A stretch of 64,000 bases of DNA, taken from the NCBI GenBank assembly GCA_900491605.1, contig UESW01005001.1:286354-350353 (forward strand). Reading direction: 5' to 3'. Source of the DNA: Calamus simplicifolius (lineage: Eukaryota > Streptophyta > Magnoliopsida > Arecales > Arecaceae). Position 1 is the stretch's first letter; each line of letters begins with the position of its first letter. The position numbers and the translations under genes are program-made. Positions 46,072 through 59,300 of this stretch are shown here, in pieces. The notes beneath the pieces are model-generated. The model was not told where the DNA came from and ran no database searches. It worked only from the letters and a program-made list of their open reading frames with translations.

Positions 46072-48000
46072 ATGTTATAATAGCTATATGGAGCTTCTTC
46101 TACCAATTTATAGGCTATGCTGGCATAACGACATGAGTGGGCTAGACACGGCATGGCCTGTGGGGTAGCATGATATGACCCATGGGTCAAACATAACACA
46201 ACATAAATAGACCAAATATAGTACAACACAATGAGTCAAGCACGACACGACATGGTTTATAATGGGCTTAACCATGGCAACTGGCTCAACATGGCACACA
46301 ACAGGCCACCTATGATACTATGCATTTTCCCATTTTGCCTCCCTAATGGCCCAAATTAGCTAGTCCTAAGAGTACTCTTAATCCATTCCTTAGAAAAAAA
46401 AAATAGACCCTTTTAGCTTTTCCAAAAAAAAAAGGCTAGTTTCAATGGCATCCTTGTCTATTACTTTAAAAGATCTATTTTTCCTAGCAATAAAAATAAC
46501 TAATTTAAACGGTTATTTTGGACATCTAAAGGCTCTTCAATCCCTCATAAAAACCCTTAACCCCTGTTCCTCACCTCACATCAAATCCTAAGCTATATTA
46601 AGCTTTCATAAGTTCTCCTAAGCTCTCCTAATCTCTCCATAAGTTCTCATAATCTCTTTACAAGTTTTTCAAATTTCTTTATAAGTTTTCCTAATCTCTC
46701 ACCATATGACATCTCTAATCTCTACAATGGTTAGTTTTAGTAGCTCTTGATCTTGCACACCCCTTTTTTAGATTCAAACTTGAATAGGAGGAAACCTAAC
46801 ATGTTGGAACTCTAATGTTGCTGCCCTGAGCTTCAAATCCAGAGTTAGAACCAGGACCACCACAATCACAGACTTGAGCTAATATCCCCAACTCTAGTGG
46901 TATTTCCTCGAGCATTAGGTCTAGAGCTAGAACCATGACCTCTAATATTTGGAGTCACTTCAGCATTGAGAAGATCACAAGCAAAGGTTCTTAATAGTAT
47001 ATTATATTTGCAAGAAAGATTACAACTGTAACACTCCTCTGAGGAAACGGATTGCCTAATCTAACACCAAAGGAAGAAAAAAAAAAAAAAAGGATTGAGC
47101 AACATGATAGTCAGTTGTGCTCGCTGATAAGCTATGCTAAGCATGGCACATGGACCAATCATGACACAACTCAATTAATTAAACTTCGGACTTGTGGGCT
47201 ATGCTGGGCTACCTCTAAATATCGCGGATTATGTCAATACGGTCCATGACAATAACTATGCCAGACTAGCACAATATAATGACCCAATGAGCTGCAGTTT
47301 ACACAAGCCATGCCTGCTCAGCTTGGCAACTCTTATCCTTTCTTTCCTCAATTTCTTCCCCATCTGCAGGCCAATGATTATGTGAGGAGGTGAATATGTG
47401 GGATGCCATCAAACCATGGCAAAAAAAAAAAAAAGGATATGCAAAGGAAGATAATATAATATTACATTATATATTATATAACATGTATATCATATACTAT
47501 ATAGCAATACAGTCTATTTTATATATATTACTAATTATATTGTCACCATATCATATATATTATATATATTAAATTATCATTATGTTATTTAGTTATATAT
47601 ATTATAAGAATACTGCTATCATGATAATTAAGATATTATTATAACGTATGGCCATAGCCATTATAATATTATAATTAGACTATCGTATTGTAGACTGAGT
47701 AACATAAGGCTTAATCTAGATAGGTATGCTCCATCGGATTGATCCACTTTTTATGACCAGCGAGACCACAAAAATACTTGGGGTTCCACGCGGATCATAT
47801 TATACCTCGTCACCTTTGTATCTTCATTATCAAACAGCCTCTTCCTTTATCCAATAAAAAATAAAAATTACCTTATTTTTAATCATATTTTTTTGTAAAT
47901 AAAACTTTTCATACGTCTTCATTGATAGAATTTTGTGTTGCATCATATGAATCGCAGCTCAAGAAAGGACAAGAACCATACGCAAAGACACCCATCACAC
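46072..48000. other. Repeat-like and AT-rich DNA without genes
   Basis: 46100-46320 and 47120-47330 share GGGCT/TGGCACA/CATGGC phrases resembling subterminal regions of hAT elements and may be two ends of a decayed non-autonomous copy. Positions 46600-46720 repeat CTCCTAATCTCTCCATAAG-like phrases. Positions 47450-47700 are TA-rich. Confidence 0.35.
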
Positions 48001-50231
48001 CGCAAATCAACTAGGACTTCTGAATGCTCTTGCATAATAGCTGAGGGAAATTATAACCCTCAAGTTTATTACACATCCTGAAAGAATACTGCAAAAACTT
48101 TGGACAACCAAGAGAGGAAAAGAAACTAATCAGCAGAAACCCATCAGGATTATCATCTTTTTGCATCAACGAGCATATTGTCGTGATTGTCTTGCACCAG
48201 AATTCACCTACAAGAATTAGAAAACAATTAGCTAACAGCAAGACTAAAAACAGAATGAAATTATTATATTCAATGGACAAAATCTCTGGTGCAGTATTTC
48301 TCAGACTAGGGTCAAGATCTACACCAGAATTATAACATAATAAGCAATCCTTCTTGGAGCAATGGTTCTACTCATTCTAGACTTATCTCAAGGCCTTTAC
48401 AATTTATGAGTCATGCAGCACCATTTTGCATCAACTAAAATGAGTGGGCTAACGGGCAACACAGCTAACATAGTATACATATATAAAGGTGACAGATAAA
48501 ACCAACATTAGAGCTGAGAACATATTGGATATGTACCGGAATCCATATCCAGAACCGTTTCAATTGGTATATACAAATATGAAGACATCTTAACCAGAGG
48601 TAAAATTTCTGTGTTTTTCCAAACAAATCAGATACAAGAAGCATTTAAATTTGTCTTAAAAAGATGCCGATACAAAATTTCTTTCAATGAAAACTATAGA
48701 CAATAGTTTTTATGCACATACATATATGCTTGCATGCATGTGTATACAAGCATGCATGCATGTATGGAAGAATGTGATTCTAATTTCTTCCTATGTTTTT
48801 ATTAACTCAAATTATTTATACATGTTTCCCGACTTTTTTGGGTTAAAAGACTCAATATAGATCCTAACGTTACCGGTTCGAATGGTATGGCATACACTCC
48901 ATACTGAGACAAGAAAGCCATTTTTTCTCATTCTTAACTTTAATATGGCATGGTAATAGATGGCATGAGTTGACACCAGGTAGCACCAGATAGTTTAGCT
49001 CAGATCAATTCATACCAAATCAAAATTTAGTACCTTACTAGTACAGTATGCTATTGTACAGAGCAGCATGGCAGATCTTGCTTTGGATTAAAAGGCTTGC
49101 TGATGGTAGTTTAAGGATGCTCCCAAAGGTGAAAGCTACTGGCACTATCTCGAATAGAAACTGAAAGGCACATCACTCCTTAAATCTAGTTTGGACTTTG
49201 CTAGAGTCATAGTCGACCAGAAAACATGGCTGAAAATGGATTAGATATAGTGATATGTGTGTATGACGTATCCATTTTGACATTAATTGGTTGTTGAAAT
49301 TATCCATGAATGAATAACTTTGGATATGGAAATGTTCCAAGTTGCTGTCACTGATTGGTGGTTCAGTTTAAAATTTCAGCCATTAAGACAATCATGTCAC
49401 AATCATATTCAGAAATAAACCTAAAGGACATGCGTCTGATGTTATGTTTTGAGATGTTTTGAGACATTTGGATAGCAAGAAAACTCCAAGAGACAAGATT
49501 CACCCCCATGTCATGTTAGAAAACTAGAGAAAAATTTTGAGGGTGCAAACATTTACTCAGGCTTTAGCAAACAGATGACAGGTTCCAATATGTATGGAAT
49601 GCGGTGAAAACACCATTTGCTAAAATTGAAACAAGAAAGAAAAGACTCACCTGTGGAATTTGACGAAAACTAAATTTGCCTCCTTTAAGAAGAATCAAAA
49701 TGCTCATTTCTGCTTTCAGCATCAATGGATTTTTGAAAGTGGTAGTAGAGAAACTGGAGGAGAGCCTGACAAACATGGTTAAGAATACTCTAGGTACACC
49801 TCATCACAATATTATATCAAAGGAAACGATATCTCAAAAGTTTTATGGAAAAATGAAGATTTTTCCAGAACCAAGCCATTTTATTTTCTGAGCAAAAACC
49901 ATCTCCTATGAAAAACAAGAATAAGAACCATCATTTCTCCCATCTCCCTCTGAAACTGTGCATTTAGTTAGTGGTTTTACAAGCAAAACAATAGATTTAA
50001 AAGTCCCCATTTCTTGCAAAGCTAATTAAAAGGGAAACAATGTGTCCCTCATAGCAACCCTCAGAAAAGGTGTAAACCATGACTCCCCATGGGCCAGTGA
50101 TGGATATGGCAATTTTATTCCTGGATCTCAACCCTGGCTTACACCACCTTTTTGGTGGATGTTTTGGGGACACAGTACTTTTGAAAAGAGAAGAAAAAAA
50201 TTGAATTCTATATTTTAATGTCAGCTGCATA
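48001..50231. other. Downstream flank of the PQ-loop gene
   Basis: No clear coding exon. A minus-strand acceptor TTCTTGTAG followed by a short frame ending in a stop near 48170 could be an alternative last exon, but it has no family similarity. It could hold the 3' UTR. Confidence 0.35.
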
Positions 50232-50397
50232 TTATAAATGGTCGAATGGGAAGAGATAAAAAAAAAAGGAAAAGAACAAAAATAAAAAGAAGTAATTAAA
50301 GGATACAAAAACATCCATAAGAATGCATCCTACCGCATCCACTAACCATGCCAGGTTAGGTTTGATTGTAGACCAATCTAAGCTGTTCACAAGTATA
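50232..50397 (-). CDS. PQ-loop gene, likely last exon (166 nt)
   Basis: Acceptor TTTGCAG. Encodes ILVNSLDWSTIKPNLAWLVD then AVGCILMDVF, strongly conserved, followed by VSFNYFFLF and a Phe-rich end with a TAA at 50232-50234. The Phe-rich tail aligns loosely with the last helix of homologues but may be intron sequence, if the GTATCC after MDVF is used as a donor. Confidence 0.7.
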
Positions 50398-53300
50398 CTG
50401 CAAAGAAATTGCATCTGTTATTCATTAGTGTCAGATTACACTTGGAAACATATACCAGAACGGCTAAAATATCATTAAGTCATTAGCTGTAAATCTAAAA
50501 GAAGGTGCAAGAGATGGGTAAAGTAATAAACACGTGACAACAAAAAGATACCTTGCTGCATATGTTACATTTCCAAACACAGCACATAAAAACATCATTG
50601 GATTAAGGCCCTGAAATAAAAGAACAAAAGTTAAAAACTTTACCATCAACCACACAACATAAAAGTTAAACTTTATCATCAACCACACCATCACAACTTA
50701 CAAGGCACGTCCAAAATCTATAAAAAAAAAGTGCAGTGGAAAGCAAAGATTTGTGACAAATCATGAGTAATAATACACCTCCAAATATGTTTCTTTCCAA
50801 GCATGTTAGCATGCCATCAAATTTGCTAGGTAGGTAACATACATAAGGTGGAAGTGGGCTCCAGCTGGTCAGTAGCCCATCAGGCCAGCCCAGCTTCAGG
50901 TCAATCTAGGCCTAAGAATAGAACCCAATAAAATTTCACACCAGACCGGATGTTTCTTGGCCCAACGAAGATCCAGCTCAAAGCCCGTAATCATGCCTGA
51001 AGATAGAACCCATAACCAGGGCTAAAGAATCCGAAACAACACCCAAATCTGGCCCGAGGCCTGACCAATGCTTCCACACAAGCTGGTCCGAATCTGACCC
51101 TTTTCTTTAGTCCTTCATTTAGGTGAAAACTCATAGTGGCTTTTCATACTAAGTGAGTGGATGAGTGGCGAAGGCTCAAACCATCAATCCTAACTATTAT
51201 AACCCTAATTTCTCAACCCCCAACTTGGCTTCCACCTCTCTCTTACCTCAGCTTCTCTCTGGCCTTTGCCTATTCTACTTCCAACCTAGTGTGGCGAACC
51301 GAACGTTTGCTTCTTTGGCTCTCTACAACTTCCACCTCTCTCCAGTGCCTCTTTGCTTACTTCCAACTACATGGCAATGTTGGTCACCCCTCCCATCATC
51401 TATGGTTGTCGATCCAAGCAAGCCTAATGGGATCCTCCTCCCATTGGCTAAAGTTGGTGCCAAAACCCCTCTCTCTCTCCTCAATTCGTTCTACCCTAAG
51501 CCAATCAGCCTTCTCTCATCAGCCTTTAACATCTTCCCACCAATGCTAGTTGCTAGTTCAAACAATGCTCAAAACCAGTCGGTAGGTGCTAAAACTAGTC
51601 ATGTCTCCTAATTGAGAGCTTGCATTACAAACCTCTAAAATCTACTAAGTTAATGATTTATATTGTTTCCCATTTTCATAACAACATTGAGAGAACAAAG
51701 TTTACTTGGGGCTTGGAATATTTTTTTAGGGAGGAGAGATCATGGGAAGCTGACCTCTAGAACTTGCCTTCATCCCCAAGAGAGTTTATATTTTCTTTTT
51801 CTTTTCTCAACTTTAATTCTTATTGTTTCCCTCTAAACTATCTTTTTGGAAATCAAGACTGAGGGAGAAATGAGTGCTGGAAACTAGAGGTGGTATTTAG
51901 GACCAAATAAATCATCCATTGATTTTGATCCTAAAAGAGAGGCACTTGTTTGGGACCAAGCAGTCTTTGGGACCAAGCAGGCTAAATTTGGTTGGCTTGA
52001 TTGAGTTTCGAAGAGGACCTCAGTCTAGGCTTAGGTTGGACTCGAACATATATTTTTAAAAATTTTTAGGCCTAAGCCCAGTCTAATGGCACAAAAAAAA
52101 ACAAGGCTCAAAGAGGGGCATGGCCTAACCCAGACCAGCCTAATTCCAGTCATAAAAGCACGTCACAAGTTGGGAAAAGACTTGCTGCACCACCCTTCGG
52201 TGCAGCAAGCATGCACCGACCGCGCGGATTGGCCACCTGTGCGTGCCGGCGCGTGTGCGGTGCGCAACAAGGCCTTTTAGTTTTTTATCCTTAAAAGAAG
52301 CCTGTCTCCTTATTATGCCTCCCTCTCCATCACCTTCTCTCCTTTTCTTTCATTCATATCTTAATGATATATGAATATTAATCCCAACTCCCAACTTCTA
52401 CTCATCAATGAATAATAGTTTATCATTACTTAAGAACCATTTTAGTTAACTGGAAATATGAGATCATCATGCACAATTGCACACAATATCTCACAATTCA
52501 TTATCATCAATGGTAAACAAGTTAGCACATTCAAGAACCAGGTAGCAGTTGTTCAATATAATATCTTGAATGGCACATTGTCCTAGATGCTTGATGACCA
52601 TCCAATTTCAATCAATAATAAAGCATTTCAATAACCATGGCAGATATAGTTCAGTGATCTAGCATTAAGAAAAGAAATATTGCATTACAAGTTTTAGCAT
52701 TTATTTTTTAGTGTCAAAACTATATCTTCAAAATTGCAAATGTAACACGGAATTAACTATTGAAGGAAAGAGATTGCATTATCTTTCAATTTAAGCATCA
52801 CCACTGAATACATATTTGAGACCCTGCTTCAAGATTAGCCAAGAAGTGTTCACATTGGCTACCATAATATTTAAGTATCCTAGAACATGCATTGAACATT
52901 GGATAATTACTAAAGGCTTTCTTATGGAGTAAACAACTAGGCATGTCCATAGATTTTCAATTGTATAAACATCTATTTGGGAAAGATTGGGCAGTTAAAA
53001 AGCCAACTAAAATTAAGAACTATTCACAAGGCTCACCATGTACCACACTGGTGCAGTGTTGGCATACCGAGTATGTGGGCTGGTTTTTGGCATACCAAGA
53101 CTTGGTATGCCCTCCTATATAAGGCGATATGCACCAACACAACATACCATAAACTATTCATATATTAATTATAAGTTTATACCTAAACACAAATATAAAA
53201 GGTAAATTAGATTTGTCACTAGGCAGGTAAATAGCTTTTGAGAACAGCATCATATAGTACTTGCCTCCACATTCCTTTTCTGATCTGCAAAAGATTAAAA

Positions 53301-56300
53301 ACATGCTGAGTCAAAACTTAAGCCTTCCTCCTCATTTGAAATATATAGAAATTTGCATACAAAATGTGCCAATAAAATGAAAAAGAGGAACAATTGTTCA
53401 AGGATTTGTTCATTGATCTATTTATTTGCTGTATTCAGCAGAAGTAAATAAATACTTTGATATTAGAAATAAAACCATTTGTCATACTTACATTTAAGCA
53501 AATTTGAGGAAGCCTTCCACCTATATACAGCTGCCATTGCCCAGCCAAGTAAGTTTCCTATTCTGCTGCTTCCATCACCATGTTTTACTGGTGACCCAAA
53601 AACCTGGTCCTGTGGACAGAATGTATCATGTTCTATTTTATATTTTTAAATGACATTAAGAAACTAAAACAATGTCAAAGAATTTTATATATACACATGA
53701 GGCATGTATAAAATTCATTTACTTACTAATGTTCCCAACAAAAATGATCAGCTTTTGAGTAATACCTGTAAAAGCTTTCGGCCCACTAGTATCACTGCTG
53801 GTTGAGGTGATGCATTAAATGAATTATCCATGGAAAGGTGGAGACCATAAATTCCAAGGAGAAATGATGCAAAAGGTACCTATATAGGAAAGCTAAGATA
53901 TATAAATCACATACTTTGACAGAAAGGCAATGAAAGATTTTTTCTTCTACCTCATAACTTAGTTCTCACCACGGAAAGCAAATTTGTAGTGCTCATAGGA
54001 GGTGCAGACTCTGCTAACAACCTACCGATCAAAGGCTCTCGTGAAGAATGTTGATCGTGGTTTGGAGGGGCTGTTCTGCTGCAATCACAGGAACGAGCAA
54101 GCCATGAACCAGATGTAGGGATTGGGCTTTTCGCTAAAGAACGTGCTGACCTAGCAAATAAAAATGGTATTTAAAACCAAAGAACAAAATGGCATAAAAT
54201 ATCATATCTTTCTATTGACACAACATTCTCAGGAATGGGAACTTAACATTAAGATAATTTCATTCTGTATAGCAAATGTCAATTAAAGCACATCCTAACT
54301 TTGAGTTTAGGAGCTAGCTTGGAAGGCACATGATGTCTTGTAAAAACATCAAACAATATATCAACAAGTACAATGGATTTAAGCTGTATGAGTAGGGTGT
54401 TACACTAATTGAAACATGTATAGACATAAAATTCATACAAATACAAAATCCATGCACCGGGTCCATATGAGAACTTTTAACTTTGAAGAAGACACAAGAA
54501 CCCTGCACTTGTTATAATGTACGTAAAACCATAGACTATGATATGAACTAGCCATTGAATTAGTGGTGAATCATATACCAACATTTTGCCACAAGAGAGA
54601 GAAATCAAATTAAGGTCTTTGGCAAATCCTTTAATGGACCAGGGAAAGCAGAAAAGTGGCAGGTGACAGAGAAGATATGAAAACAGAGACAGCATTGTTA
54701 TGGATGTCAAGCCCTTGACAAGCTTAGCATAAGCACCAAGCAATATGAACTGACTTAAGCCCTGTTTGGTATTGCTATCGGTGTAGAGCTTTGTCTATAG
54801 AGTTTTGGACAATAGAACTTTTAATAAAAAGCTATTAACTATATTTTTGAAGTGCTGTACAACTTTAACATCTATTTGGTAATCAAATACTTCCAATTGT
54901 CTAACTGTTTCTAAAATTATTGTATTTTAATAATATATTCTTATATAGTATTATATTATATTCTAACATATAATATTTTACATAATCATACTTTAATATA
55001 ATATAATGTAACATAATAACATTATATTATTATAATAAAATTATTTTAAAATATTATTTGGTTGGTTTTTTGTGTTTCAGATCCAAGACCTTCAAATCCA
55101 ATACAAATACTTCAATATAAAGCTCTCCCCAGTATTTTTTTTTTTTTGGCTTTTGGAGAAGCAAAAGAGCTATTTCAAAATTTTTACCAAACACACCATA
55201 AAATCAACCAAAAGCATTTTTGGCCCTCCAAATGGAGCCTTATACTGGTCAGAGTTCTAAAGAAGTCCTAAAGCATAAAAGCCAACCACATAAATAAAAT
55301 ATAATGATGGAGGCAAACCAGTGTTTAGTTTTGAATGAAGCTAAAAAACCAATGCATATGATAAATTCTAAAATGCAGACTTTGATGGTGATGATGATGA
55401 CAATGATGGTCTTTTTTTTGGCAAAATTGGAGCAGGCCCCACTAACAATGAGATTAACTACTCGATGAACCCAAACAATAGCCAATGGTTTGGAGACGGC
55501 AATGTAAGGATGTGGCAAGATAATGTTCAGTATCTTAGTCAAATAAACCAAGACACAAAATCAATATAGGCGAGACAGCAACAGTACTTAGTCAAGTCTC
55601 ATCACAAGGCCCTGAAGAAGAGGAAGAGAAGATTCAGAACTCTTCAACATGGTTGGGCTCAAAATTCAGTAAAATTTGAAGAAACAAAGATAAAAGGCTA
55701 ATCAAAAGGGTATATTGCGAAATGCAAGGTAATGCAAGGTAATGTATCACCGGGAAACATAGAATTTCATGACTCTTAACTATGTGCTACCAAATGAACA
55801 AATAACGAGAGTTAAATATTAAGTCCTCCAGCATATACACCAGTGAGACAGTGGTGAATAAGGTAATGCTATCAAGTGTTTAGACTAACAGAATTTCGAA
55901 AACTCTTAAGAAAAAACAAATGCAGTTTCAAGTATTGCAGAAAATTCAAATATACAGCAAATAAGGCACTTGAAGAACCAAACAAATAAAAATTGATGAT
56001 AAGCCAAAGGCAAACCAAACAAAGATGCACATAGCAGTTATGAGAAAAGAACTCCACTGAATGACAAGTAGATTGCAATGAAAAAGATTAATCAGAAACT
56101 TGAGTCTTAAGAGAGTTCAAATAAAACCTTTAGTAATGAACAGTCAGTCAGTACAAATATTAGGCATGCAAACGAGTTCTACTTGTTCAAAAGCAACATC
56201 ACAAATCATAGGATGATCCGAAGGCAATCAATGTCACAATACATAAGATGCTGCCAAAGGAAATCAAGAATCTAAAAACAAATCTGTAATCTCACTAAGT

Positions 56301-59300
56301 TAGACCTGGTGTCCACAAATCTAAAAGTAATGCAAGGTGAGAAACCAAAGATAACCAAGACAAAATACTGGGGTGAAGAAAACTTATAAAAGTCAAGCTA
56401 TATCATTAGTTGCTTAAAAGTCCAAATAGCAATCCAAATCCTAAGAATTAACAAGGTTGTGCAACGGGAAAAAAAAGGAAAGATATGGCAACAAGCATAA
56501 AAAATCTAAGCCTGGCATAAATGGAGAGAAGACCACGTGAATACTAATCATGTCAAATAGAGTGAGAAGGCCCTGATAAGACCTGGTTCTATATAGGTAC
56601 AAAAAATTGGAGACAAAACAAAGAGACAAGAAATGAAAAGGCTAATCAATCCACATGCCTACATAGAGAAAAGGGGAAAAGGTATTTCCAACAGAGTGGA
56701 ATATTACTTGTAATACAAGTCTCTCCCACATGAACCATAGTGATGCAAAACTGGTGCCATAACAGGAATCGGTGAACTTGGCATATATGTTCCTCCATTA
56801 ACAGGAATTGATTCATTTGCCTGATAATTACTGTCTTTCGATTCCTTGCCATCCATGCTTTGTACTAGCAGCCTTTCTCTTGTTAGCACATCTTCTTGCT
56901 GATGTTTGTGGCTCTGCAATAATGTGAGAACGTCCAAGGGATAAAAAGTAACAATGTCAAATGAAAGCTGCATTATAATTTTAGCGATGAAAGAAGTGAT
57001 GAATTCAATTTTTCCAGTTTTATTTCATCTCCTTATTATCAATAGATAAACATATCTAACTAGTGATTCAAGTTTAGGGTACAGAGGCCATGATGGCTGA
57101 GATGTCTTGTAAAATACCCCAAAAATAATCCCATATTGGATTGGAAAAAAAAGTGTTATGCTTATAACTCAAGTTCACCTGCTATCAATTAACTTCAAAT
57201 CAAGTTTTTGAGCCACATGATTTCGGCCCACTAATAGATTAATTGGCCAGCAAGTAAACTTGAGTTATAAGCACATAGCATTTTTTTCCCACTCGATATA
57301 GGAATATCTTTCGGGTATTACAATCTCCCTCCCTTATAATGTAAGGTCCTCGTCACATGCCATAAGCTAGCTAGAATTGACCTCAACTTCTACTCGAGTT
57401 TTTTGACATGTGGTTTTGCCCGCTAACAAGTTAATTAGACCAACAAGTGAGTGGTGCGTTACATGTCTCATTCCAGAGAGAGATTTTGAGGTCAATATCG
57501 TCATCCCATCTTCTCTCGGCCATAATACATTATAGTGTCAATTTTAAATAAATCTAATTTATCATAAAAATATAACTTTTGAAGTTAAAATATATTTAAA
57601 AATCAAATAAAACACTGAAGCTTCATAAATAATATTTTTTAAAGAAAAAAAAAGCATCCTAAGTAAGTACTAGAATGCTTGACCGAGTCAAGGATTGAGA
57701 CTGGACGAGACACAAGGTGTCTCATTCCGTGGAAAAGATGAGGCACCTCTATCCCATGAGATTTAAAAACTTGATGCTAAAAGCTGTTAAATATTTATGA
57801 ATATTGAAAAATTGCTAAAATAGTAATATAACTAAGGTGGTAATGCTAAAATTGATCGATTTAAGAAAAAATGTCATAATTATAAAAAGATGCTGCTTGT
57901 CATTACTAGGTAAGGAAGACTAGGAACCATGTATTACTGAATCGAACCAAACCGAATTGGCCAAAAGTTGATACAAAATGCCCTTTAGTTCCATTCTGGG
58001 TGCGAACTAGTGTGAATTGTGATGATCCATCCAGTTCAGCCTAATTCAGGTTGGTTCAGGGTATGGGATGTGGGATTTTGTAAGCTCACTTATCATGATG
58101 AAACAACATAATACGGTGTGGCCCTAAAAAGCATCAAGCCAACAAAAACAATTACATTGAATACAATTAGGTCTTTCTTCATATACGCTGACAAGACCAC
58201 ATAGAAGAATCATGCTCATGCAGTAAACTGCGTATAATAGAGCAAAATGAAAAACACCATCACACAAAAACTTTCATGCAGAGAAATTAAGCAGACAAGT
58301 CACCCACCTAAGCAAGAAAATCAATAGAAGGCAGAGAAACTTTCCTTGACAGAAATGAAATATATGAGGAACTGTGATACATGGAAGCAGTAACCATGAC
58401 ATATGGTCAATTCTATTTGTTTCTAAGGAACTTCAGATTGAACACCAATGGAGATTAGAAAAATCCATGTGTTCTGATAATAAGTCGATTTCCAAAGCAT
58501 CACTTTGCAAGCAGATGCTATTTTGTCTTATAAAGGGGATGCAGCTAATGAAATGGAAGATTGAGTACATCATTTCCATGCATTAGCAACAAGGTCACAA
58601 AAAATTTACCTTGTGACATATTCTGTCTTTGTTGGCTTTCAAGCGATGATAAATGTGGCAATAATATACAGTCTGTGCCATCAGAAACAAAGAAGTTGTT
58701 GTGTATAACTGCAAGTCAACAGGCACAAAGTGTTTCACTAAGACAAGAAAAGTTGATTTCACATTATTAACTAATGGCATCTAAGTTGTAATTCTCACCA
58801 ATGCCACGTAAAATTGTGTTGGCAGCTGCAAAAAATAAATAATCAAGTTAGAAAATTAAACCTGTTTGTATGAATCATCTACATCATAGAATGCTGTCAC
58901 TTATTAAATTGTTACACAATTGGGTGCAAAACCTGTTCATATATTTGATTAATTAAGTTGATTCTAATAAGAGGGTTGCATGGGATATCTGGTGCTGAAT
59001 ACAAAGATAACACACTTCAGAATCTAACCACAAGGCTCCAATAAAACATCTCATCTGAAGGTTGATGAAGATGTTGAGAACATGTACCCTCTTCCACACG
59101 GATGCTACAACCGCCATCACTTTAGCTGCTGGAGGGGAATGGAAGAGTTCGCCTCTCGACATCTTGTTTGGTAAACGGGATTTTGACCCAGGCGCCATAG
59201 TGTTGCCTAACCATTCGGCCGGAGATGTCGGATAAGAGATCTTTAGCTACTTGTATCGATTTGCCACAGTGTGGTTAGATACAATGCGCTGGCAGGATGG

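Noticed and set aside
48011..48280. Minus-strand frame with a splice acceptor, possible last exon of the PQ-loop gene
   Set aside because: Its sequence does not resemble family C-termini; a stop is already available at 50232. Kept only as an alternative.
51157..51611. Two overlapping plus-strand frames (130 and 148 codons) inside the PQ-loop intron
   Set aside because: No recognised domain, and they overlap each other in different frames. Possibly part of an old insertion.
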